Under the pieces are notes generated by a model that made no database searches, was not told the DNA's origin, and saw nothing but the letters and a program-made list of their open reading frames with translations. A program made the translations under genes and the position numbers. From NCBI RefSeq assembly GCF_018130765.1, contig NZ_JAFCJZ010000026.1, positions 61,978-125,977 on the forward strand: DNA of 64,000 bases, written 5' to 3'. Shown here piece by piece: positions 34,149 to 42,591 of this stretch; position 1 is the stretch's first letter, and every line of letters starts with the position of its first letter. The stretch is from Bradyrhizobium iriomotense (GTDB lineage Bacteria > Pseudomonadota > Alphaproteobacteria > Rhizobiales > Xanthobacteraceae).

Positions 34149-35579
34149 ATGCGGTTTGTGCCAGTCATTGCCTTGCTCGGAACTGCGTGCAGCCTCGCTG
34201 CGATCTACATCACAGGGCCGGCCATCATCGCCGGCGCCGCCGGGAGCGCGGCAGACAAGGCGACTCACGCCTATGACCAGACCAGGCGGCTGCTCGCGCC
34301 CGCCGCCCGCGAGCCGTCGACCTTCGGGTCGGATGCGCCCGTTTTCCGCTATGCCGCGATCCAGCGCGGCAGCATCGAGCAGACCGTCACCGTCACCGGC
34401 GCCCTGCAGCCGGTCAAGACGATCGAGGTCGGTTCCCAGCTGTCCGGGCAGCTCGCCCGGGTCTATGTCGACTTCAACGACACCGTCGCCAAGGACCAGC
34501 CGCTTGCGCTGATCGATCCGCGCAGCTTCGCCGCCAAGGTCGACGAAGCCAGAGCTTCGCTCGCGGTCGCCAATTCGCTGGTCGACATCGCCCGCGCCAA
34601 GCTCGATCGCGCCAGGATCGATCTGCAGAACGCCAAAGGCAGCCGCGACGTGCTCGCCGCCAAGCTCGAGAGCGCCCAGGCGGTCAAGACCTCGGCGCAG
34701 AAAACCCTGCAGCGCAAGCTGGCGCTGCAGTCGCAGAACGTGGTGGCAACGACGACGGTCGACGACGCCCAGACCGAGTTCACCGCGCGTCTCGCCCAGG
34801 AGCGCGAGGCGGAGGTCCTGATGTCTCTCAACTCCTACTCGGTGGATGGTGCGCAGGCCGATGTCCGCCGCATCGAAGCCGAGCTGCAGCAGGCCCGCAT
34901 GGCGGTACCGGAGAAGGCAGCCGTTCTCGCCGCGGCCCAGGCCGATCTCGACCGCACCGTGATCCGCTCGCCGATCGACGGCGTCGTCGTCGGCAGATTC
35001 GTCAACGAGGGCCAGACGCTCGCGGTGGGTCTGGAGTCTCGCACCACCTTCGTCGTCGCCCACCGTCTCGAAGACATGGAGATTCATGCGCAAGTCGATG
35101 AAGCCGATATCGGGCGCATCGCCCCCGGCCAGCGCGCCCATTTCACCGTCGATGCCTACCCCGACCGCCGCTTCGAGGCCGTGGTGCGGCAGGTGCGCAA
35201 GGCGCCGCAGACCCAGCAGCACGTCGTCACCTACACCGTCGTGCTGTCGACCTCCAATCTCGACGGCGCATTGCTGCCCGGCATGACCGCCCTGGTGAAG
35301 GTCGTGATCGAACGGCAGGACGACGTGCTGAAAGTGCCGCTCGCAGCGCTCCGCTTCCAGCCGTCCGGCGCGCGGCCGGACTCAGGCAGCGCGCACAGCG
35401 CCGTGTGGGTGCGGACCGCCAGCGGCTCGCTCCAGCGCATCGCGGTGACGGTCGGCGCGGCCGGCACCGAACAGGTCGCGCTCAAGAGCGGCGATCTCGT
35501 CGAGGGCAGTCAGGTCGCCGTCGGCCAAGCGATCCGGCCGGCGGGCATGGAGTTCCTCGGAATCAGGTTCGGATCATGA
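34149..35579 (+). CDS. macA: MacA-type periplasmic adaptor (membrane fusion protein)
   Basis: The 476-residue protein starts with one membrane anchor (about 5-28). A barrel-sandwich lipoyl domain follows (QTVTVTGALQPVKTIEVGSQ, SGQLARVYVDFNDTVAKDQPL), then an alpha-helical hairpin (about 130-270), the returning lipoyl half (TVIRSPIDGVVVGRFVNEGQ) and a beta-barrel domain (FVVAHRLEDMEIHAQVDEAD). It links an inner-membrane ABC exporter to an outer-membrane TolC-like channel. It is coupled by ATGA to the ATPase gene. No TolC gene is adjacent. The exported compound is unknown. Confidence 0.9.
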   Translation: MRFVPVIALLGTACSLAAIYITGPAIIAGAAGSAADKATHAYDQTRRLLAPAAREPSTFGSDAPVFRYAAIQRGSIEQTVTVTGALQPVKTIEVGSQLSGQLARVYVDFNDTVAKDQPLALIDPRSFAAKVDEARASLAVANSLVDIARAKLDRARIDLQNAKGSRDVLAAKLESAQAVKTSAQKTLQRKLALQSQNVVATTTVDDAQTEFTARLAQEREAEVLMSLNSYSVDGAQADVRRIEAELQQARMAVPEKAAVLAAAQADLDRTVIRSPIDGVVVGRFVNEGQTLAVGLESRTTFVVAHRLEDMEIHAQVDEADIGRIAPGQRAHFTVDAYPDRRFEAVVRQVRKAPQTQQHVVTYTVVLSTSNLDGALLPGMTALVKVVIERQDDVLKVPLAALRFQPSGARPDSGSAHSAVWVRTASGSLQRIAVTVGAAGTEQVALKSGDLVEGSQVAVGQAIRPAGMEFLGIRFGS

Positions 35580-36298
35580 GCGCCCTGCCCCTCATCAGCC
35601 TCCGCTCCGTGTCCAGGACCTATCGCACCGACGGAGTAGCAGTGACCGCAGTCCGCAACGTCAGCTTCGACATCGCGCAGGGCGAGATCGTCGCCGTGAT
35701 GGGCCCGTCGGGCTCGGGCAAGTCGACACTGATGAACATGATCGGGCTGCTCGACCTGCCGAGCGAGGGCGCGGTTCATCTCGAGGGAGCCAATGTCGCC
35801 GAGCTCTCGGAAGACCGCCGCTCGTCGCTGCGCGCCCGCAGCATCGGCTTCGTGTTCCAGTCGTACAACCTGCTCGCGCGCCATAATGCGATCGAGAACG
35901 TCGCGCTGCCGCTGGTCTATTGTGGCGTCAGTCGCAAGGAACGTGTGGTTCGCGCCGAGCAGAGCCTTCAGGCCGTCGGCATGCTGCACCGGGCCCATCA
36001 CTTCCCGCGGCAGCTCTCCGGCGGCGAGCAGCAGCGCGTGGCGATCGCACGCGCGCTGATCGCCTCCCCGCTGATCGTGCTCGCGGACGAGCCGACCGGC
36101 GCGCTCGACAGCCGGACCGGCGCCGAGATCCTGGCGTTGTTCGCGGCCCTCAACCGGACCGGCCAGACCATCGTGATGATCACGCACGATCCCGGCATCG
36201 CGACGCAGTGCCGGCGCACGATCCGCCTGCATGACGGCGAGCTCGTCAGCGACGAGACGGTCGCGGAGCTGCTGCCGAGACGGAGCGTGGCGTCATGA
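35576..36298 (+). CDS. ABC transporter ATP-binding protein, MacB-type
   Basis: The 240-residue ATPase has Walker A (GPSGSGKSTLMNMIG), the signature LSGGEQQRVAIARAL, Walker B (LIVLADEPTGALD) and a switch His in MITHDP. It is of the LolD/MacB-like family that works with FtsX-type permeases. Here the ATPase is a separate chain, not fused to the permease as in E. coli MacB. Both ends overlap the neighbouring genes by 4 bases. Confidence 0.95.
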   Translation: MSALPLISLRSVSRTYRTDGVAVTAVRNVSFDIAQGEIVAVMGPSGSGKSTLMNMIGLLDLPSEGAVHLEGANVAELSEDRRSSLRARSIGFVFQSYNLLARHNAIENVALPLVYCGVSRKERVVRAEQSLQAVGMLHRAHHFPRQLSGGEQQRVAIARALIASPLIVLADEPTGALDSRTGAEILALFAALNRTGQTIVMITHDPGIATQCRRTIRLHDGELVSDETVAELLPRRSVAS

Positions 36299-37518
36299 CG
36301 ATGCTCCAGGGGTTCCAGATCGCCTTGCACGCCCTGCGCCTCAATCCGCTGCGCAGCTTCCTCACCATGCTCGGCATCGTGATCGGTGTCGCCTCCATCG
36401 TGACCGTGTTCGCGATCGGCTCCGGCGCACAGCTCCGCCTGCAGGAACAGATCCGCTCGATCGGCGCCAATGTGCTGATGATCACACCGGGCGCGGTCTA
36501 CCAGGGCGGCGTGCGCCTCAAGGACGGCAGCAAGCTGACGATGACCGAAGGCGACGTGCAGGCCATCCTCGAGCAGATCCCTGAAATCCAGGCCGCCGCC
36601 GGCTCGCTGGCCGGAACGGCGCAGGTCATCCACGAGGGCAAGAACTGGAACACCACGATCAACGGCACCACCACCGGCCACTTCATGGTGCGCGACTGGC
36701 AGCTCGCCTCCGGGCGCTATTTTTCCGGCGGGGAAGAGTCGGGCGCCGGCAAGGTCGTGATCCTCGGCAGCACCGTCGCGCGCGAGCTGTTCGCAGCCGG
36801 CGACGACCCTATCGGCGCGCAGATCAGGATCATGAAGGTGCCGCTCGAAGTGGTCGGCGTGCTCGATCGCAAGGGCCCGGCGCAGGACGACGTCGCCTTC
36901 GTGCCGCTCAGCACCGCCAAGCTCCGCTTCCTCGGCAGCGCGAGCAACATCAACCGGGATTCGGTCGCCTACATCATCGCCAAGGTGGCCGCGGACGGTC
37001 AGATGGCGGGCGCGCGATCGGAGATCGAAAGTCTGCTGCGGCAGCGCCACCGCGTTCCTGCCGGTCAGGAGGACGACTTCAAGGTCCAGGATCCGGCCGC
37101 CGCCATGGAAGCGCAGCAGGGCGCGATCCGCACCGTGGCGCTCCTGCTCGTCGCCATCGCCTCGGTCTCGCTGCTCGTCGGCGGCATCAGCATCATGAAC
37201 GTGATGATCGTATCAGTCACCGAGCGCACGCGGGAGATCGGAATCCGCCGCGCGCTCGGCGGACGGATGCGGGACATCCGTCTGCAGTTTCTCTGCGAGG
37301 CCCTCGTGCTCTGCCTGCTCGGCGGCGCCATCGGCGTTGCCGGCGGCATCACGCTCTCGATGACGGTCGCCCGCATGGCCGGATGGGTCACCTCGATCGA
37401 CGGCGAGGCGATCGGCCTAGCCCTCGCCTTCTCGATCGCGACCGGTCTCATCTTCGGGTTCTATCCGGCCCACAAGGCATCGAGGCTCAGCCCGATCGAG
37501 GCGCTCAAGACGGAGTGA
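36295..37518 (+). CDS. ABC transporter permease, MacB/FtsX family
   Basis: The 407-residue protein has the MacB architecture: one N-terminal helix (about 18-42, SFLTMLGIVIGVASIVTVFA), a large periplasmic domain (about 45-280), and three C-terminal helices of the FtsX domain (VALLLVAIASVSLLVGGISI, ALVLCLLGGAIGVAGGITLS, LALAFSIATGLIFGFYPAHK). RTREIGIRRALGGRMRDI is the conserved coupling segment. It is inner-membrane and transmits mechanical force to the adaptor. It is the third gene of the operon. Confidence 0.93.
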   Translation: MTMLQGFQIALHALRLNPLRSFLTMLGIVIGVASIVTVFAIGSGAQLRLQEQIRSIGANVLMITPGAVYQGGVRLKDGSKLTMTEGDVQAILEQIPEIQAAAGSLAGTAQVIHEGKNWNTTINGTTTGHFMVRDWQLASGRYFSGGEESGAGKVVILGSTVARELFAAGDDPIGAQIRIMKVPLEVVGVLDRKGPAQDDVAFVPLSTAKLRFLGSASNINRDSVAYIIAKVAADGQMAGARSEIESLLRQRHRVPAGQEDDFKVQDPAAAMEAQQGAIRTVALLLVAIASVSLLVGGISIMNVMIVSVTERTREIGIRRALGGRMRDIRLQFLCEALVLCLLGGAIGVAGGITLSMTVARMAGWVTSIDGEAIGLALAFSIATGLIFGFYPAHKASRLSPIEALKTE

Positions 37519-37569
37519 GACGATGCCGGGGGCGGCCACATCAACGCGACGACCAGGGAGGAACCAGTC

Positions 37570-37887
37570 ATGAGCCCGGATCCGAAGGATTTGATTACAC
37601 CGACACCGCGCGAGCGTGAGTTGATGATGTTGATTGCGCGGGGGCTGCAGAACAAGAACATCGCCTACGAGCTCAAGATCTCGGAGAACACGGTGCGGGC
37701 GCATATCGGCAACATCATGCGCAAATACCGCCTCCAGAACCGGACCCAGATCGCGATCATCTTTGCGCTCAAGACGGCCCCGTTGTCGCTGCGGCGCGAT
37801 CTCACCAGGAACGGGGCAGGCCCGCCAACGGTCAAGCCGGCACAGGCGCTGGCGCAGCCCCCGCGGCTGCCGACCGCGCCGGAATGA
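37570..37887 (+). CDS. small LuxR-type HTH protein
   Basis: The 105-residue protein is almost only a LuxR-type DNA-binding domain (TPRERELMMLIARGLQNKNI, ELKISENTVRAHIGNIMRKY) plus a proline-rich tail of about 35 residues. There is no receiver or ligand domain, so it is a single-domain regulator of the GerE kind. It starts 51 bases after the permease stop and is likely part of or controls the efflux operon. A plausible ribosome site (GGGAGG) precedes the ATG. Confidence 0.85.
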   Translation: MSPDPKDLITPTPRERELMMLIARGLQNKNIAYELKISENTVRAHIGNIMRKYRLQNRTQIAIIFALKTAPLSLRRDLTRNGAGPPTVKPAQALAQPPRLPTAPE

Positions 37888-37900
37888 CCACAACCACTTG

Positions 37901-38812
37901 CGGAGCCCGTCGGGCAAAACACCCAAGCCCGGGGGCAAGAGAGCAGCATTGAAATAATTCTCTTTATTAGAATTCGGATTTTTGTTAGATATTTCTCACT
38001 CCGGCCCAGGAAGAGGGGCGTATCGCGATCGTCACGACACGCGGGCCGGGCGGCGGTGGACGCTCATCGCATCGGCGCGATCGGCTTTGCAGGGCGGGCA
38101 ACCGTGAGCGAAGTTGTCGCGCCAACGACAGGTGTGATCAGCGTACGGCAAAATCGTGTGGTCCTGACGCCCGGGGTCTGTGCGTCAAGTCTTGCGGTGA
38201 TGTTGCGGCCCGACCGGGCCCGCGCATCAGCTATCGGCAAGGCGACGGGGGCAATAGTGCATCGCTCCCCGGGGAGATCACGACATAAGCCGTAAGACCA
38301 CTGCGCAGGGAAGGCCGGGATGCTCCGGTTGCCCTGTTACCCGCTGTGCATCGTAGCGCAATCTACTCGTGGCATAGCGGTCAATGGGAGCCAGCCGGCT
38401 CCCGGTCTTCCCTGCGCCCTCTTTCATGTGAGGGTGAGGCGACGAAGCAAAGCTCGGGCGAAAGATGCCGCGAGGACGCGAAGGTGTGCCTGCGAGTGAG
38501 ATGCGAGTTGAAACAGCGATGCCATCACCCCGTCATTGCGAGCGCAGCGAAGCAATCCAGAGTCTTTCCGCAGTGGGATTCTGGATTGCTTCGCTGCGCT
38601 CGCAATGACGATGTGGAAGCAATTGCGCCCAAAAACGTCGGTCTCGTGCCCCGGACGCAGCGCAGCGTCTCCCCGGCGATGCGAAGCATCGTCCGGTGCG
38701 ACGATGCGCTGCAGAGCCGGGGCCAATGTTGCAGCGAGTTGCGCCGCCTACTGGGTCCCGGCTCTGCGGAGCGTCACTGCGTGCCGCACCGCGTCCGGGA
38801 CACGAGAGCGAC
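37901..38812. repeat. long dispersed repeat block, copy 1
   Basis: This block matches the reverse complement of 63227-63945 over several segments: CGTCGGGCAAAACACCCA near 37909, GAGGGGCGTATCGCGATCGT at 38013, the GGCGACGGGGGCAATAGTGC segment near 38239, AAGCAAAGCTCGGGCGAAA near 38449, and the CTCGTGCCCCGGACG to CCGGGACACGAGAGC segment at 38642-38813. An extra hairpin (38531-38610) is inserted in this copy. Open frames at 38056 and 38346 lie in the repeat and are not supported as genes. Confidence 0.75.
38531..38610. repeat. 31-bp perfect inverted repeat
   Basis: The arms 38531-38561 and 38580-38610 are exact inverted copies of 31 bases (core CGTCATTGCGAGCGCAGCGA) with an 18-base loop. It is absent from the partner copy of the larger repeat at 63 kb, so it is a later insertion of a REP-like unit. 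Confidence 0.85.
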
Positions 38813-38852
38813 GAAGCCCCCCTCCCCAACCCTCTTGCATCGACGACGGGGC

Positions 38853-38870
38853 TTGTAACAAAACTGTCAT
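38853..38870 (+). promoter_or_regulatory. Pho box upstream of the phosphodiesterase gene
   Basis: TTGTAAC-AAAA-CTGTCAT has the 7+4+7 direct-repeat layout of a PhoB site, with a perfect second half-site and a partial first half-site, pointing toward the gene 70 bases downstream. Confidence 0.6.
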
Positions 38871-38939
38871 ACAGCAAAACTAAACGATTGCCGGGGGCCG
38901 CGGTTGGCGGCCATGCCGCCTCACCGCCAGGAGACTTCG

Positions 38940-40796
38940 ATGCGCCGCTCACTGCTGCTGCTGTCCGCCGGACTGACAGTGCTGTCCACCGGACTTGCTT
39001 CCGCCCAGAACAATACCCCCCGCAACCTGATCCTGTTCATTCCGGATGGTCTGCGCGCGCTCAAGGTCACACCCGAGACGGCGCCGGCGATGGCCGAGGT
39101 CCGCGACAAGGGCGTCAACTTCAAGAACCCGCACTCCCTCTTCCCGACCTTCACCATGGCCAACGGCTCGGCGATGTCGACCGGCCATTATCTCGGCGAT
39201 ACCGGCGTGTTCTCGAACACGATCTGGACCAACTACACCTCGGTGCCAGCCGGCGACACCGTCGTCCCCTTCATCGAGAACGACGCCGTGCTCGGCGACA
39301 TCGACGAGCATTTCAAGGGCGACTATCTCAACGAAGAGACGATTCTGAAGATGGCCCGCGACAAGGGCTACAGCACCGCTGCATTGGGCAAGCATGGTCC
39401 GACCTACCAGTTCGACCACACCGACAAGCCCGAGAAGGCCGGCCTGCATTCGGTCGTGTTCGACGACGCCACCGGCGGCAAGAACGGCGTGGCGCTGTCG
39501 GACGAGGTGAAGGCGGCGCTGACCAAGGCCGGCCTGCCCCTCGCAACCCCGCCGCGCGGCGACAACAGCAAGGCGGGCGATGCCAAGACGCCCGGCACCA
39601 CGGTCGCCAATATCGCGCAGCAGGCCTATTTCGCCGACGTCGCCACCAAGGTCCTCCTGCCGATGTTCAAGGCGCGCAACAAGCCGTTCGTACTGGTGTT
39701 CTGGTCGCGCGATCCCGATGGCAGCCAGCACAATACCGGCGACAGCCTCAACCAGATCCTGCCCGGCATCAACGGGCCGACCTCGATGGCCGGCATCAAG
39801 AACGCCGACAACAACCTCGCCCAGCTCCGCAAGGCGCTCGACGAGCTCGGGCTTGCCGCCAACACCAACATCATGGTCCAGGCCGACCACGGCTTCTCGA
39901 CCATCTCCAAGGAGAGCAAGACCAGCCCCTCGGCCAAGGTCAGCTATGACGACACGCCGAAGGACTTTTTGCCGATGGGCTTCCTGGCGCTCGATCTCGC
40001 CAAGGCGCTCGACCTGCCGCTGTTCGATCCCAACGACAAGAACGCGAAGATCGAGGGCAACAAGCATCCCAAGGCCGGCAACGGCGTGCTTGGCAAGGAT
40101 CCGGAGAAGCCCGACCTCGTGGTCGCCACCAATGGCGGCTCGGACCTGATCTACCTGCCGAACAAGGACAAGAAGCTGGCGGCGCAAACCATCAAGGCGC
40201 TGCTCGAGCAGGACTACGTCTCCGGCCTGTTCGTCGAGGACTCGCTCGGCCGCTTCCCCGGCACCCTGCCCCTGTCGAGCATCAACCTGCGCGGCAAGTC
40301 GGCGACGCCGACGCCGTCGATCGTCGTCAACTTCCGCTCCTATGCCAGCGATTGCGGCGAGGCGCCGACCAACTGCTCGGTGCAGGTCGCCGACACGGTG
40401 CTGCGTCAGGGCCAGGGCATGCATGGCAGCTTCAGCCGCGGCGACACCATGAACTTCATGGCCGCCATCGGTCCGGACTTCAAAGCCGGTTATGTCAGCG
40501 AGATCCCGGTCAGCAATGCCGATGTCGGCATGACGGCCGCCCAGCTCCTCGGCCTGCGCGGTTCGCAGAACGGCGGTCTCGTCGGCCGCGTGATGTCGGA
40601 GGCGCTGCTCAACGGCATCGTGCCGAAGGCCTACAAGGCCGTGGAAAGGTCGAAGAAGAAGTCCGAGAACGGCCTCGAGACCGTGCTCAACGTCCAGCGC
40701 GTCGGCAGCCAGCGTTATTTCGATGCCGCCGGCTTCCCGGGCCGCACGCTTGGCCTCGAGCCGGACGCCGGCAAACAAAAAACGGCGGGGAAATAA
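38940..40796 (+). CDS. secreted alkaline-phosphatase-superfamily phosphodiesterase (NPP-like)
   Basis: The 618-residue protein has a signal peptide (MRRSLLLLSAGLTVLSTGLA, cut near ASA). The alkaline-phosphatase superfamily metal ligands are visible: Asp in ILFIPDGLRA, the nucleophile region MANGSAMSTGHYLG (Thr or Ser), Asp and His in SRDPDGSQHNTGDS, Asp-His in VQADHGFST, and the last His in MHGSFSRGD. It probably hydrolyses phosphodiesters or nucleotide pyrophosphates in the periplasm. ATG 38940 has CAGGAG seven bases upstream. A Pho box lies 70 bases upstream, in keeping with phosphate scavenging. Confidence 0.88.
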   Translation: MRRSLLLLSAGLTVLSTGLASAQNNTPRNLILFIPDGLRALKVTPETAPAMAEVRDKGVNFKNPHSLFPTFTMANGSAMSTGHYLGDTGVFSNTIWTNYTSVPAGDTVVPFIENDAVLGDIDEHFKGDYLNEETILKMARDKGYSTAALGKHGPTYQFDHTDKPEKAGLHSVVFDDATGGKNGVALSDEVKAALTKAGLPLATPPRGDNSKAGDAKTPGTTVANIAQQAYFADVATKVLLPMFKARNKPFVLVFWSRDPDGSQHNTGDSLNQILPGINGPTSMAGIKNADNNLAQLRKALDELGLAANTNIMVQADHGFSTISKESKTSPSAKVSYDDTPKDFLPMGFLALDLAKALDLPLFDPNDKNAKIEGNKHPKAGNGVLGKDPEKPDLVVATNGGSDLIYLPNKDKKLAAQTIKALLEQDYVSGLFVEDSLGRFPGTLPLSSINLRGKSATPTPSIVVNFRSYASDCGEAPTNCSVQVADTVLRQGQGMHGSFSRGDTMNFMAAIGPDFKAGYVSEIPVSNADVGMTAAQLLGLRGSQNGGLVGRVMSEALLNGIVPKAYKAVERSKKKSENGLETVLNVQRVGSQRYFDAAGFPGRTLGLEPDAGKQKTAGK

Positions 40797-40806
40797 CCCC
40801 GCCGTT
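40781..40806 (-). terminator. rho-independent terminator of the 40837 gene
   Basis: On the minus strand a perfect 11-bp stem (AACGGCGGGGT and its complement) is followed by TTTTGTTTG. It lies at the stop codon of the plus-strand phosphodiesterase gene and 31 bases past the stop of the minus-strand gene it serves. Confidence 0.8.
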
Positions 40807-40836
40807 CCCTCGCGCCCTCAAGTGAGGCGCAAAATC

Positions 40837-41409
40837 TTACATCCCAATGTCGAACACCTTCGGCAATTGGCCCGCCAGAGGCAGTGCGGTGGCGCCCAGG
40901 AAGGTCGCCACCATCGCCATCAGGCGACGGTTGTTCTGGCGCTTGCCGCGCATCTGGCCGGCGATCCACTCCAGCATCTCGCTGTTGACCTTGGAGGCGT
41001 AGGACGGCGCCCAGCTCTCGATGTCGGTGTCGGCCGACAGCGCGACGCTGCGCGGCGGCACCTTCAGGCCCGAGGCGCTTGCGGCATAATGGGCGACGGC
41101 CTTGGCGAGCAGGTCGTCGAAGCGGCCGCCATCGGTGCGCTCGGTCGCGGCCTCGTTGATCTCGAACAGGACTTCGGCCTCGGTGCGGCTGACCGGCTGG
41201 TCGTTGACGGCGGTCGCGGTCAGGATACGGGCGCACCAGGCGGTGTCATCAGCATCGAGCGAGCGGGAAAAGTGGACCCGGCCCTTGGTGGTCGGGCCTT
41301 CGCCCGTGATCACGCCGTCGCGTACGATGGAGAGTGCGTGGGCCGCGGTATCGCGGCAGGACGGTTCGAGGGACGGCGACTCAACGGACTTAGACGCTGC
41401 GGCAGACAT
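40837..41409 (-). CDS. hypothetical protein with C-terminal membrane helix
   Basis: The 190-residue protein is mostly soluble and slightly acidic, with a hydrophobic stretch near the C-terminus (LMAMVATFLGATALPLAGQL). I do not recognise a named family. The N-terminal HALSIVRDGVITGEGPTTKG and the central LFEINEAATERTDGGRFDDL resemble conserved alphaproteobacterial hypothetical proteins. It has its own terminator and is convergent with the phosphodiesterase gene. Confidence 0.7.
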   Translation of the reverse strand: MSAAASKSVESPSLEPSCRDTAAHALSIVRDGVITGEGPTTKGRVHFSRSLDADDTAWCARILTATAVNDQPVSRTEAEVLFEINEAATERTDGGRFDDLLAKAVAHYAASASGLKVPPRSVALSADTDIESWAPSYASKVNSEMLEWIAGQMRGKRQNNRRLMAMVATFLGATALPLAGQLPKVFDIGM

Positions 41410-41791
41410 AGTTCACTTCCAGATTTCTTCTGATCGGCCAGCATTTTCATGCCGGCGTAAAGGGGTGGTTAATGATTCGATACGGGGATCGCGACTTTTC
41501 TCAATGGTTGCCGATTAGTCGCTACGAGGACCATTTCGGTTCCGGAGAGCGTCGGGCGAGCGTGATGCGGGTCATAAAAGGCTTTATCGCGGCAATCGAG
41601 ACCGGTGGAGATGTTTCGCCGCAGGTGCCGCTGTAACAGAAAAGTGCTAGGAGATCGGGTCTTCAGAGAAGGAATTCACATTTTACTTCAAGCGGTTCAG
41701 TCAGCGTTCACTTAAGCCCGCCAAGCCCCTATACTGACGGCGACGGCCAGAGACAATTTCTCAAGTAAATTCAATGAGATGAGGTAGAACC
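41410..41791. other. 382-bp divergent intergenic region
   Basis: It separates the divergent 41409 (minus) and 41792 (plus) genes and must contain both promoters. I see no clear operator, repeat or small gene. Confidence 0.5.
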
Positions 41792-42451
<660 letters not shown>

Positions 42452-42483
42452 CTTTTGGCGGTTGCGGATAGCAACCGCAAAAG

Positions 42484-42586
42484 TCATCCCGGGGCGATGC
42501 GCAGCATCGAACCCGGGATCTCGAGATTCTCTGGTGCGCAATTGCGCACCAGAGTTCGGTGCTTCGCACCGCCCCGGAATGACTGT
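42484..42586. repeat. palindromic repeat with 26-bp perfect core
   Basis: Outer GTCATCCCGGGGCG and CGCCCCGGAATGAC arms enclose CTCTGGTGCGCAATTGCGCA and its completion, a perfect 26-base palindrome at 42529-42554. The segment GAACCCGGGATCTCGAG matches one in the element at 59330-59407, so they are the same family. It lies between convergent genes and may terminate both. Confidence 0.75.
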
Positions 42587-42591
42587 AGCGC

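Noticed and set aside
38056..38295. 79-codon open frame
   Set aside because: It lies wholly in the dispersed repeat and its partner copy does not conserve it as a coding frame.
38346..38858. 170-codon open frame
   Set aside because: It spans the long repeat and the inserted hairpin; the translation is repeat-derived low-complexity sequence.
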